Shown here one piece after another: positions 15,368 to 23,411 of a stretch of 64,000 nt of DNA. The notes under the pieces were generated by a model. That model saw only the letters and a program-made list of their open reading frames with translations. It had not been told where the DNA came from and ran no database searches. This stretch comes from an uncultured Verrucomicrobiota bacterium. GTDB lineage: Bacteria; Verrucomicrobiota; Kiritimatiellia; CAIQIC01; Lenti-01. Numbering within the stretch: position 1 is the stretch's first letter; the number at the start of each line of letters is the position of its first letter. Made by a program: the position numbers and the translations under genes. The stretch lies in the NCBI GenBank assembly GCA_938003985.1, contig CALKWZ010000086.1, positions 30,219-94,218 on the forward strand, in the 5' to 3' direction.

Positions 15368-17310
15368 TCGATGGTCCCCGGGGGTTTGGTGGTGACGTCG
15401 TAGAAGAGCGCGCCGGCGCCGGGCACGGCGCGCGTCTCGCGCGCCAGTTCCGCCAGCAGGCCGAAATCGATCGGATAGACGTCGGCCGTCATGGCGTCCC
15501 GCGAGCAGACCGGCCGCAGCACGAAGGCCTGATTGCCGTCCGCGTCGAACAGCGGCAGCGCGATGACCGGCGCCTGCCAGATCTCCGGAATGTCCGCGAG
15601 GCGCCGCTGCAGGCGCGCGTCCACCTCCCGCAACCGGTCGAGGCCGGCGCGGTCGACGAAGGTTTCGCGCAGCGCGAATTCCGTGCGCGATAGATCGTCG
15701 AGGGCGATCACGACGCGGTTGATGTCGGCCAGCTCGTTGACGAGCCGGTTGGCGAGCGCGTTCAGCTCCGGCCACGCCGGCCAGCGGCCGTCCGGGCTCC
15801 AGACGACGGCGGGATGCCGGTACGACCGTTCGTCGCCCTGCACGCCGACGCTCTTCACCGGCAGGATGCGGCCGCGCAAGGATGGCAGACCCCCACGGCC
15901 TTGCGCCGTGGGTGAATCAGGTTTGAAAGAAGTAAACGCCGCCGGCGGCAACTCCCAACCTGATTCACCCATCCCGCAAGGGGATGGGGGTCTGGAACCA
16001 TCGTGGCACAGCAGCCGGATGCCGAGGCCGGGTCCGGGAAACGGGTGGCGGTCGAGCAGCGGCTGCGGCAGGCCCAGCTCGCGGCCCAAAAGGCGCACTT
16101 CGTCCTTGTAGAGGTCGCGCAGGGGCTCGACGACGAGGCCCCGGTCGATCATGGCCTGGATTTCCGGCACGCGATTGTGGTGCGTCTTGATCTTCGCCGC
16201 GTTCTTCGTGCCGCCGCTTTCGATGGTGTCGGGATAGATCGTGCCCTGCACCAGCTTCCAGTCGTCGCCGAGATCCAGCGCCCGCAACTTGTCGCGCAGG
16301 ACCTCGACGAACAGCCGGCCGATGATCGCGCGCTTTTGCTCGGGATCGGACACGCCGGCCAGTTCGCGCAGGAAGCGCGCCTCGGCGCGTTCGATCTCGA
16401 TGTTCCGGAAGCCTTCCGCGGTCAGGAATTTCAGGATGTCGTCGGACTCGCCGAGGCGCATCAGGCCCGTGTCCACGTGCAGCGAGCGCACGCGGTCGGG
16501 GCCGACGGCTTCGATGCAGACCTGCAGCGCCACCAGCGAATCGACGCCGCCGGACACCAGCAGGAAGAGCGTGGCCTCTCCCGCCGCCGCGCGGGTTTGT
16601 TCGACCACCCGGCGCCGCATGCCGTCCGGCGCCCACGGCGTGCGGATGCGGCAGGTGGCCAGGAAATTCTTCAAGATCGCGTTGCCGTGCGGCGTGTGCA
16701 CGACTTCGGGATGGAACTGCACGCCGAAGATGGGCCGCAGGTCCGCCTCGTAGGCCGCGACGGCGCAATTCGGCGCCGCGGCCGTCGCGCGGAACCGCGG
16801 CGGCAGTTCCGCGACGTGGTCGCCGTGGCTCATCCAGACCGTCTGCTCGGTCGGCAGTCCCAGAAACAGTTCCGCGGCCGGATCGCAACGGATCGGCGTG
16901 GGGCCGTATTGCCGCTCGCTCCCGTGGACCAGGCGGCCGCCGTGCAGCTTCGCCAGCAATTGGTGCCCGAAACAGATGCCGAGGATCGGATTGCCGTAAC
17001 CCGCCAGCCGCGCGCGCATCAAACGCACGTGCTCGTCGGTCACCGACTGGGGCCCGCCGGAGAGGATCAGGCCTGCCGGCGCATCCGACCCCGCCCGAAA
17101 ATCCTCGGGGGCCATCACGACGCAATAGACGCCGAGCGCGCGCACGCGGTTCGCGATCAGATGCGCGTACTGGCCGCCGAAATCGAGGACGGCGACGTGG
17201 TCCAGGTTTGGGCGGGCCCCGCCGCCTTGCGCGGTGGGGGAGCCAACTTTGGCCTCCAACGACGCAAGGTCGTTGGGGGGCCGACCGCACGTTAGTTTCG
17301 GGTCGAGCAT
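15358..17310 (-). CDS. guaA: GMP synthase (glutamine-hydrolysing) GuaA with repeat-derived insertions
   Basis: 650 residues, longer than the usual 510-530. It aminates XMP to GMP. The glutaminase domain shows LDFGGQYAHL (residues 42-51), the nucleophile Cys113 in GICFGHQL and GVQFHPEV. The ATP pyrophosphatase domain has LLVSGGVDSLV (P-loop at 253-258), KTHHN and FPGPGLGIR. The dimerisation domain ends TTKPPGTIEWE. Residues ~9-36 and ~437-475 do not belong to the family and are encoded by palindromic elements at 17207-17292 and 15887-15993. The ATG at 17308-17310 follows AGGAGAAGG and lies inside the purF 3' end. The extra N-terminus means this start depends on the element. Confidence 0.95.
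   Translation of the reverse strand: MLDPKLTCGRPPNDLASLEAKVGSPTAQGGGARPNLDHVAVLDFGGQYAHLIANRVRALGVYCVVMAPEDFRAGSDAPAGLILSGGPQSVTDEHVRLMRARLAGYGNPILGICFGHQLLAKLHGGRLVHGSERQYGPTPIRCDPAAELFLGLPTEQTVWMSHGDHVAELPPRFRATAAAPNCAVAAYEADLRPIFGVQFHPEVVHTPHGNAILKNFLATCRIRTPWAPDGMRRRVVEQTRAAAGEATLFLLVSGGVDSLVALQVCIEAVGPDRVRSLHVDTGLMRLGESDDILKFLTAEGFRNIEIERAEARFLRELAGVSDPEQKRAIIGRLFVEVLRDKLRALDLGDDWKLVQGTIYPDTIESGGTKNAAKIKTHHNRVPEIQAMIDRGLVVEPLRDLYKDEVRLLGRELGLPQPLLDRHPFPGPGLGIRLLCHDGSRPPSPCGMGESGWELPPAAFTSFKPDSPTAQGRGGLPSLRGRILPVKSVGVQGDERSYRHPAVVWSPDGRWPAWPELNALANRLVNELADINRVVIALDDLSRTEFALRETFVDRAGLDRLREVDARLQRRLADIPEIWQAPVIALPLFDADGNQAFVLRPVCSRDAMTADVYPIDFGLLAELARETRAVPGAGALFYDVTTKPPGTIEWE
15887..15993. 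repeat. Two-hairpin palindromic element inside guaA
   Basis: The element is bounded by AGACCCCC at 15887 and GGGGGTCT at 15986-15993. Hairpin one has arms CCCACGGC (15892-15899) and GCCGTGGG with loop CTTGC; hairpin two has arms CCCATCCC (15968-15975) and GGGATGGG with loop GCAAG. Inside them lie GTGAATCAGGT and its complement ACCTGATTCAC, so the whole is one large inverted repeat. It is in frame with guaA and encodes SPCGMGESGWELP through FKPDSPTAQGRGGL. One half matches the element in pyrD. Confidence 0.9.
17207..17292. repeat. Two-hairpin palindromic element covering the guaA 5' end
   Basis: On the plus strand GGGCGGGCCCC leads into a hairpin with loop CTTGC (arms CCGC/GCGG with flanking C and G runs), then GAGCCAACTTTGG, then a second hairpin with arms CCAACGAC and GTCGTTGG and loop GCAAG, then GGGGGGCC. 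The arrangement and spacer match the purD insert (spacer GAGCTAACTTTGC there). In the guaA frame it encodes RPPNDLASLEAKVG then SPTAQGGGARPN. Confidence 0.88.
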
Positions 17311-18725
17311 TCCTTCTCCTGTTCGATCTGCTTCAGCAGTTCTTCCGACGCGCCGGTGGGATATTCACCCGAGAAGCAGGCGTAGCAGCACGGCAGGTCC
17401 TGGTAGAGCGCGCGAAGGTCGGCGAGCGACTGGTAGATCACCGCGTCGGCCTCGAGGTAGTGCGCGATCTGCTTGGGATCGTAGTGCGCGGCGATGATCT
17501 CGCGCTTGACCGACATGTCGATGCCGTAGATGCAGGGACAGACGATCGGCGGGGCCGCGGACACGAAGTAGATTTCGGCGGCGCCGCTCTCGCGCAGCAG
17601 CTTCACGATGTGCTTCGACGTCGTGCCGCGCACGATGGAGTCGTCCACCACCGCCACCTTCTTGCCGCGCACCACGTCTTTCAGGGGATTGAGCTTCTGG
17701 CGCACGATCTGCTCGCGCCGCGCCTGGGTCGGCACGATGAAGCTGCGGCCCACGTGGTTGTTCTTCGCCAGCCCGCGCCGGTACGGCACGCCCAGCGCTT
17801 CGGCCATCCCCGACGCGAAGAAATAGGCCGACGACGGCACGTCGATCACCAAGTCCGGCCGCAAGCCCGCCTGCTTCACCTGCTCCGCCAGCTGCCGGCC
17901 GATGCGCACGCGTTCGGTCGCCACCAGCCGGCCCTGGATCACGGAATCCTCGCGGGCGAAGTAGATGTACTCGAAAATGCAGAACGCCTGCTTTTCCGCC
18001 CGGCAGACGCGGCTGTGCACCTGGCCTTCGCCGTCGATCAGCACGGCCTCGCCGGGCTGCAGGTCGCGCACCGTCTCGAACCCGAGGTAGTCGAAGCAGT
18101 CGGTTTCCGACGCGAACGCGTAGACCATGCCGCGGTCGGTGTACTTGCGCCCGAGCACCAGCGGCCGGATGCCGTGCGGATCCGTGAAGGCCAGCAGGCC
18201 GTGGCCCGCGATGATCGTCAGCGCCGAATACGCCCCCTGCACCTGCTCCTGCACCGTCCGCACCGAATCGAAGATGTCGTCGGGCGTCAGGTTCTGCAGG
18301 TTCTTCGCCTCCAGCGCCGCCGCCAGCGCGTACAGGATCAGCGCCACGTCGTTGGAGGTGTCCAGCAGGCGGTGGCGATCCTCGCACAGCGTCTGCTTGA
18401 GCTGCTTGAAGTTGACGACGTTGCCGTTGTGCACCATCGCCAGGCCGAAGGGATACATCACCACCGTCGGCTGGGCGTCCAGCACGTCGGTCGAACCCTG
18501 CGTGGCGTAGCGCACGTGACCCAGGCCGATTTTGCCCGGGAACCGCGCCAGATCGACTTTCTTGAAGGCCTGCCCCACCAGACCGTCCGCCTTGTGCAGG
18601 TGGAAGCGGTGGTTGAAGGTGACGATGCCGGCGGCGTCCTGGCCGCGATGCTGGATGCTTGCCATGCCTTCCAGCAACGTTCCGGCGATGTCGTCGTGTC
18701 CGATGATTCCTAGGATGCCGCACAT
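17292..18725 (-). CDS. purF: Amidophosphoribosyltransferase PurF
   Basis: 477 residues. It makes phosphoribosylamine from PRPP and glutamine, the first step of purine synthesis. It begins MCGILGIIGHDD with the Cys2 nucleophile of the Ntn glutaminase domain. SIQHRGQDAAGI, HVRYATQGS and the MVHNGNVVN segment are intact. The phosphoribosyltransferase domain shows VIDVPSSAYFFASGMAEALGVP, FIVPTQARREQ and the PRPP loop VAVVDDSIVRGTTS. No propeptide is present, so Met removal exposes Cys2. The 3' end overlaps the guaA start by 19 bases; purN ends 16 bases upstream, across a heptanucleotide repeat. Confidence 0.97.
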   Translation of the reverse strand: MCGILGIIGHDDIAGTLLEGMASIQHRGQDAAGIVTFNHRFHLHKADGLVGQAFKKVDLARFPGKIGLGHVRYATQGSTDVLDAQPTVVMYPFGLAMVHNGNVVNFKQLKQTLCEDRHRLLDTSNDVALILYALAAALEAKNLQNLTPDDIFDSVRTVQEQVQGAYSALTIIAGHGLLAFTDPHGIRPLVLGRKYTDRGMVYAFASETDCFDYLGFETVRDLQPGEAVLIDGEGQVHSRVCRAEKQAFCIFEYIYFAREDSVIQGRLVATERVRIGRQLAEQVKQAGLRPDLVIDVPSSAYFFASGMAEALGVPYRRGLAKNNHVGRSFIVPTQARREQIVRQKLNPLKDVVRGKKVAVVDDSIVRGTTSKHIVKLLRESGAAEIYFVSAAPPIVCPCIYGIDMSVKREIIAAHYDPKQIAHYLEADAVIYQSLADLRALYQDLPCCYACFSGEYPTGASEELLKQIEQEKECSTRN

Positions 18726-18732
18726 GATGGGT

Positions 18733-18767
18733 GTTCTGGGTTCAAGGTTCAGGGTTCTGGGTTCTGG
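18733..18767. repeat. Five tandem heptanucleotides at the purN 3' end
   Basis: Consecutive 7-base units read GTTCTGG, GTTCAAG, GTTCAGG, GTTCTGG, GTTCTGG. They span the 16-base purN-purF gap and the last codons of purN, where the minus strand reads as the PRTQNPEP end. Because 7 is not a multiple of 3, a change in unit number would alter the PurN tail. It has no CRISPR-like spacers. Confidence 0.85.
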
Positions 18768-19347
18768 GGTGGAAAACGTCGGTTAAGAAGGTCTTCAGGG
18801 CTTCGGGATACAGTTGATGTTCGACGGCGATGCCGCGGCGTTCGACTTCCGCGAGGGTGTCCGCGCCGCGCAGATCCACTTCCCGCTGCGCGAGTACCCG
18901 GCCCGTGTCGAGACCCTCGTCCACGAGATGCACCGTGATCTTCGTCGTCGGCAGGCGCTGGTCGAAAGCCCACTCGTAGCCGTGGAGTCCCTGGTGCCGC
19001 GCCGTGTCGGCCGGATGCACGTTCAGGATGCGCCCGCGGTAGCGCGCCACCACGCGCGGCGAAAGGATCCGCATGTATCCGGCCAAGACAACGACGTCGG
19101 CGCGGCATTGGTCCAAAATGGCCAGCAGCGCGGCGTCGTAGGCCTCCGGGCCCAGTTGGCGCGCATCCAGCGCAAAGGTCGCCAGCCCCAGTTCCTGCGC
19201 CAAGGCCAGCCCCGGCGCCGCGGGCCGGCTGGAAACCACGGCGGCGATTTCGCAACACCCGGCCAGCACGCCGTCGCGCGCCGCCCGCACCAGCGCGACC
19301 ATGTTGCTGCCGCGTCCGGAAATCAGGATGGCTACGCGCGGGATCAT
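18742..19347 (-). CDS. purN: Phosphoribosylglycinamide formyltransferase PurN
   Basis: 201 residues from the ATG at 19345-19347. It transfers the formyl group from 10-formyl-THF to GAR. The N-terminal VAILISGRGSNM phosphate loop, DVVVLAGYMRILS, and the catalytic ILNVHP with asparagine and histidine are present, followed by ITVHLVDEGLDTGRVLAQREV with the catalytic aspartate. After ILNVHP the sequence is ADTARHQGLHGYEWA rather than the common SLLPKFPG, a variant loop. The last residues (PRTQNPEP) come from a tandem heptanucleotide repeat. The ATG overlaps the purD stop by 4 bases. Confidence 0.95.
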   Translation of the reverse strand: MIPRVAILISGRGSNMVALVRAARDGVLAGCCEIAAVVSSRPAAPGLALAQELGLATFALDARQLGPEAYDAALLAILDQCRADVVVLAGYMRILSPRVVARYRGRILNVHPADTARHQGLHGYEWAFDQRLPTTKITVHLVDEGLDTGRVLAQREVDLRGADTLAEVERRGIAVEHQLYPEALKTFLTDVFHPRTQNPEP

Positions 19348-20669
19348 GCCGGCGCCCTCCCGCCGATGTCGGTGCGGAATTGCATCCCGTCGAACCGAAT
19401 CTTCGCGCACGCGGCATAGGCCGTTTTCCGCGCGGCCGCCAGATCGGCGCCGTGCGCCACCACGTTCAGCACGCGCCCGCCGGCCACCGCCAACGCGCCC
19501 TCGCGGATTTCGGTGCCCGCGTGGAAGACCAGCGCATCGACCTGATCGAGGCCGGAAATCGGCACGCCCGCGCGCACGTCGCCGGGATACCCGCCCGCCG
19601 CCAGCACGACGTCGACGACCGCGCCGGACTTGAACGCGAAGGGGTGCCGATCCAGCGTGCCGTCGAAGCTGGCCAACAGCGTCGTCAGCAAAGGGCCGTC
19701 CAGCGCGGGCAGCAGCACTTCCGTTTCGGGATCGCCCAGCCGCGCGTTGTATTCCAGCAGTTTCGGACCGGCGGCCGTCAGCATCAGACCGAAGTAGAGG
19801 AACCCGCGGTAGGCGATGCCCTCTTCCGCCAATCCCTTCAGCGTCGGCTCGATGATGGTCCGCCGGATTTCTGCCATCATGTTCGGGCGGGCCCCACCAC
19901 CTTGCGTGGTGGGGGAGCTAACTTTGCCTCCCACGGCACAAGGCCGTGGGGGAGCGAAACCGCCGTACTCATCATCCATGTCCGGCACCGGGGCGTAGGC
20001 GCCCATGCCGCCCGTGTTCGGCCCGCGGTCGCCGTCCAGCAGGCGCTTGTGGTCGCGCGAAGGCGGGAACAATTGGATCGACGTGCCGGAGACCACGCCC
20101 ATGATGGATACCTCGGGCCCTTCCAGCAGTTCTTCGACCACGATGGGCGCGTTCGCGCCGTGGCGGCGTTCGATTTCCTTCAAGGCCCCCAGCGCCTCCG
20201 CCGGATCGGGACAGACGAACACGCCTTTGCCCGCGGCCAGGCCGCTGTACTTCACCACGAGGCCGCCGCGCTGTGTCCGCACGTGCTCCGCCGCCGCGCG
20301 CGCGGATTCGAAGAACGCGCCTTCCGCGGTGGCGATGCCGTGGCGTTGCATGAACTGCTTGGCCCACGTCTTGGAGCTTTCCAGCCGCGCGGCCGCGCGC
20401 GTCGGGCCGAACACGCGGAATTTCGCGCCCGCCAGGAAATCCACGAGCCCCCGCGCCAGCGGCGCCTCGGGCCCGACCACGACAAGGTCAATGCCTTCGG
20501 CTTCGCAGAAGCTCCGGATGCCCGCGAAATCGTGCTCGGCGATCGGCCGGTTGTTCGCCGTCCCGCCGTTGCCGGGCAGGCAAAAGACGTTTTCCGCGCC
20601 GGCGTCCTGCGCCAGCTTCCAGGCCAAGGCGTGTTCGCGGCCGCCGCGGCCGATGACGGCGATCTTCAC
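19344..20669 (-). CDS. purD: Phosphoribosylamine-glycine ligase PurD with in-frame element insertion
   Basis: 441 residues from a GTG at 20667-20669 overlapping the purB stop (GTGA). It is the ATP-grasp ligase making GAR. VIGRGGREHALAWKL at the start, VVVGPEAPL, the ATP-grasp segments VVKYSGLAAGKGV and VVEELLEGPEVS, and DHKRLLDGDRGPNTGGMGAYAPVP are all typical, as is EYNARLGDPETEVLLP. Between residues ~235 and ~264 about 29 residues (GFAPPRPCAVGGKVSSPTTQ and following) interrupt the usual short link before MMAEIRRTIIEPTLKGL. They are encoded by the palindromic element at 19884-19956. All catalytic motifs remain intact. Confidence 0.95.
   Translation of the reverse strand: MKIAVIGRGGREHALAWKLAQDAGAENVFCLPGNGGTANNRPIAEHDFAGIRSFCEAEGIDLVVVGPEAPLARGLVDFLAGAKFRVFGPTRAAARLESSKTWAKQFMQRHGIATAEGAFFESARAAAEHVRTQRGGLVVKYSGLAAGKGVFVCPDPAEALGALKEIERRHGANAPIVVEELLEGPEVSIMGVVSGTSIQLFPPSRDHKRLLDGDRGPNTGGMGAYAPVPDMDDEYGGFAPPRPCAVGGKVSSPTTQGGGARPNMMAEIRRTIIEPTLKGLAEEGIAYRGFLYFGLMLTAAGPKLLEYNARLGDPETEVLLPALDGPLLTTLLASFDGTLDRHPFAFKSGAVVDVVLAAGGYPGDVRAGVPISGLDQVDALVFHAGTEIREGALAVAGGRVLNVVAHGADLAAARKTAYAACAKIRFDGMQFRTDIGGRAPA
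19884..19956. repeat. Two-hairpin palindromic element inside purD
   Basis: GGGCGGG precedes a hairpin with 9-bp arms CCCCACCAC (19892-19900) and GTGGTGGGG (19906-19914) and loop CTTGC. The spacer GAGCTAACTTTGC follows, then a hairpin with arms CCCACGGC (19930-19937) and GCCGTGGG (19943-19950) and loop ACAAG. It lies wholly within purD and adds a multiple of three bases with no stop codon. The encoded peptide ends SSPTTQGGGARPN, matching SPTAQGGGARPN at the guaA start. Confidence 0.9.
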
Positions 20670-22024
20670 TGCGCCAGCTCCTTTTCCGCGGCGGCCCGCG
20701 CCGCGCGGCAGACGCGCGGGGCCAGCCCGACGTAGCCGGGCACGTCCAGCGCCCGCAGGCGCGCCTTCAGGGTCTCGTCGATGCCGCCGGCCTCCAGCAG
20801 CCGCCGGAAATCGTCCAGCGACACCGCGTGGCCGCGGGTCAGCTCCTTCAACTGGTCGTAGGCGTCCTTGCGTCCCGCGCGGCGCAGGACGATCTGGTAG
20901 GGCTCGGCCAGCAGCTGCGGTTCGCGCTCCAGTTCGGCGCGGCAGGCCGCCGCGTCGAGCTCGATGCGCCCCAGCCCGGCCAGCGTTTCCTGCCAGGCCA
21001 GGTGCGAATGGGCCAGCGCCACGCCCACGTTCCGCACCACCGTGCTGTCGGACAGGTCGCGCTGCATGCGCGAATGGCAGAGCCGTTCGGACAGCGTGGC
21101 CAGCAGGCCGTCGGCCAGCACCAGATTGCCCTCGCTGTTCTCGAATTTGATCGGGTTGACCTTGTGCGGCATCGTGGACGACCCCACCTCGCCGTCTTTC
21201 TTGCGCTGCGCGAAATAGCCGCGCGAAATATACTCCCAGGCGTCCACGTCGAGATCGAGCAGGATGACGTTGGCCCGCCGCACGATGGAAAACCATTCGC
21301 TCCACGCGTCGTGGTCCTCGATCTGCGTGGTGGTCGGATTGAACTCCAGGCCGAGCGATTCGACGAACTGGCGCGAAAACGCGATCCAGTCGAAATCCGG
21401 ATCCGCCGCGGCGAACGCGGACCAGTTGCCGGTCGCGCCGTTCAACTTGCCGCGGAAGCGGAAAGCCTTGAGCTGGCCGAATTGCCGCGCGAGGCGCGCG
21501 GCGAACACCGCCAGTTCCTTGCCCGCCGTCGACGGCGACGCCGGCTGGCCGTGGGTCTTGGCGGGAAACGGCGCGTCTTCCCAGCGTTCGGCCAGTTCCA
21601 GCAGCTTGCGGATCACGCTTTCCAGCAAGGGGCGCTGGAGTTTTTCGGCGTACTCCTTGAAAATCAGGCTGTAGGCCAGGTTGTTGACGTCCTCGGACGT
21701 CAGCGCGAAGTGGATCCATTCCGCGCGCGCCGGAAAGCGCTCGCGCAGGTGCTCCACGCACGCCATGACGTCGTGGGCCGTCCGCGCCTCGTGGCGCTTG
21801 ACGTTTTCGTAGTCGCGGTCGCCGAAGGAATCGCGTTCCTTCCGGATCGCCGCGCGTTCCGCGGCGTCCAGCGCGAAGAACCGGCCTGTGTCCGCCAGCG
21901 CCTCCAGATAGGCCAGTTCGACGAAGCAGCGGCGGCGCATCAGCGCCTGCTCGCAGAACAGCTCCGCGAGCTCGCCGAGCTTGTCGGCGTAGCGGCCGTC
22001 GAGGGGCGAGATCTCCCTACGCAC
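20666..22024 (-). CDS. purB: Adenylosuccinate lyase PurB
   Basis: 452 residues of the E. coli-like length class. It cleaves SAICAR and adenylosuccinate, releasing fumarate. The start MRREISPLDGRYADK matches the ISPLDGRY opening of this class. The catalytic histidine lies in KTHGQPAS (near 158), and the family signature SSTMPHKVNPIKFENSEGN lies at 282-300. The start overlaps the purC-purE stop by 8 bases and the stop overlaps purD by 4, which places it inside the tightly coupled purine series. No anomaly is seen. Confidence 0.97.
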   Translation of the reverse strand: MRREISPLDGRYADKLGELAELFCEQALMRRRCFVELAYLEALADTGRFFALDAAERAAIRKERDSFGDRDYENVKRHEARTAHDVMACVEHLRERFPARAEWIHFALTSEDVNNLAYSLIFKEYAEKLQRPLLESVIRKLLELAERWEDAPFPAKTHGQPASPSTAGKELAVFAARLARQFGQLKAFRFRGKLNGATGNWSAFAAADPDFDWIAFSRQFVESLGLEFNPTTTQIEDHDAWSEWFSIVRRANVILLDLDVDAWEYISRGYFAQRKKDGEVGSSTMPHKVNPIKFENSEGNLVLADGLLATLSERLCHSRMQRDLSDSTVVRNVGVALAHSHLAWQETLAGLGRIELDAAACRAELEREPQLLAEPYQIVLRRAGRKDAYDQLKELTRGHAVSLDDFRRLLEAGGIDETLKARLRALDVPGYVGLAPRVCRAARAAAEKELAQ

Positions 22025-23411
22025 GGGCGGCCTCCCGGACTTCGGCGTCGGCGCGGCGCAGGCCCGCCTTCAGGTCGGCGATTTCGGCGCGGAAGCGGTC
22101 CTTGAGCCGCGGCAGGTTCAGCGCGCGCAGCGCCGCCAGCGCCGCCTCCTGCGGCCGCACCACGGTCATCGCGGGCACCTGCGAGGGCATCAGCAACGAC
22201 GAATTCAGGTTGAGCAGCAGATCCGTCCCGTCCTTGAACGGCGGGCAACTGATCGTCGGCAGCGCGGAATTGGCCGCCAAGGCGCCGCCTAGGCCGTTGG
22301 AGAGGCCCGCCACGGCGATGATCGCGCCCGGCTCGACGGCCGAATCGTATTCGGCCACCAGCGCGGGCAGGTCTTCGCCGTTCTTGTGGGCGGACGCCAC
22401 GCGCAGATCCGCGAAGATCCCGTGGGCTTCGATCACGGCCTTCATCTTGTTCGCGTGTTCGAGGTCGGCCTTGGAGCCCATGACGATCGCCACGAAGCCG
22501 TCCCGGATCAATCCCGCCCGCGCGAGGTTGCGCGCCAGCCGCGCGCGCGGATCTTCGTCCGTCGCGGCCAGCTGTTCGCCCGTGATCCGCTCGAAGATGT
22601 CGACGTAGCGCCGCGTGGTCTCGCGGACGACGTCGTCCGGCAGCGCGGCCGGATATTCGCCGTTCTTCCGGTTCTGTCGCAGCCAGGCGCGGACGTATTC
22701 CTTGTCGTGCGCCTCGACCCGCGCCGGGTCGCGGTCGTAGGCGGCCTGGTCCCACATGCGCGAGGAATCGGGCGTGTGGATTTCGTCGATCAGGACCTGT
22801 TGCCCGTCCAGCAAGCCGAACTCGTACTTGGTGTCCACCAAAATCAGGCCCTTTTCGGCCAGGATGCGCGTGCCGCGCTCGAACAGCCGCAAGGCGATTT
22901 CCCGCATCTGTTCGTAGCGTTCGGCCGTCGTCCAGCCTTCGGACACGATTTCGGCGGGGCTGATTTCGCGGTCGTTCTTTTCCTTGGTCGTCGGCGTGAC
23001 CAGCGGCTGCGGAAAGCGCGCGTTGGGGGCGAGGCCGTCCGGCACGGCCGCGCCGCAGAACGTGCGCGCGCCCGCGGCGTAGGCCCGGCCCATCGAACCG
23101 GTCAAATAGCCGCGCACCACCATCTCGATGCGGATCGGTTCGACTTCGCGCACGAGCGTCGCCACGGGATCGACGGCGCGGAGCACGTGGTTGGGCACGA
23201 GGTCGGTCGTTTTTTCGAACCACCAGTTCGCCAGGCGGCTGAGCACTTCGCCTTTCAGCGGGATCGGCGTGTCCAGCACGCGGTCGAACGCCGACAGGCG
23301 GTCGCTGACGACCAGCAGGCGGGTTTTCGCGTCCACGCGCAGGCTGTCGCGGACCTTGCCGCGGTGGATCGTCTGGAGCTGGGGCGTGGATGCGGTTTGG
23401 AGCACGTTCAT
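22017..23411 (-). CDS. Bifunctional SAICAR synthetase - AIR carboxylase (PurC-PurE fusion, class II PurE)
   Basis: 464 residues. Residues 1-290 are a PurC domain: HRGKVRDSL at 16-24, VSDRLSAFDRVL at 35-46, VRGYLTGS at 99-106 and the LVDTKYEFG signature at 191-199. Residues ~304-435 form a PurE domain: VAIVMGSKADL at 307-317, SAHKNGED at 340-347, AVAGLSNGLGG at 366-376 and ISCPPF at 387-392. The SAHK and SNGLG forms fit class II PurE, the CO2-using AIR carboxylase that needs no PurK, as in vertebrate PAICS. No purK is seen in the cluster, consistent with this. The ATG overlaps the purQ stop by 4 bases. A polar, charged tail follows. Confidence 0.9.
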   Translation of the reverse strand: MNVLQTASTPQLQTIHRGKVRDSLRVDAKTRLLVVSDRLSAFDRVLDTPIPLKGEVLSRLANWWFEKTTDLVPNHVLRAVDPVATLVREVEPIRIEMVVRGYLTGSMGRAYAAGARTFCGAAVPDGLAPNARFPQPLVTPTTKEKNDREISPAEIVSEGWTTAERYEQMREIALRLFERGTRILAEKGLILVDTKYEFGLLDGQQVLIDEIHTPDSSRMWDQAAYDRDPARVEAHDKEYVRAWLRQNRKNGEYPAALPDDVVRETTRRYVDIFERITGEQLAATDEDPRARLARNLARAGLIRDGFVAIVMGSKADLEHANKMKAVIEAHGIFADLRVASAHKNGEDLPALVAEYDSAVEPGAIIAVAGLSNGLGGALAANSALPTISCPPFKDGTDLLLNLNSSLLMPSQVPAMTVVRPQEAALAALRALNLPRLKDRFRAEIADLKAGLRRADAEVREAARA

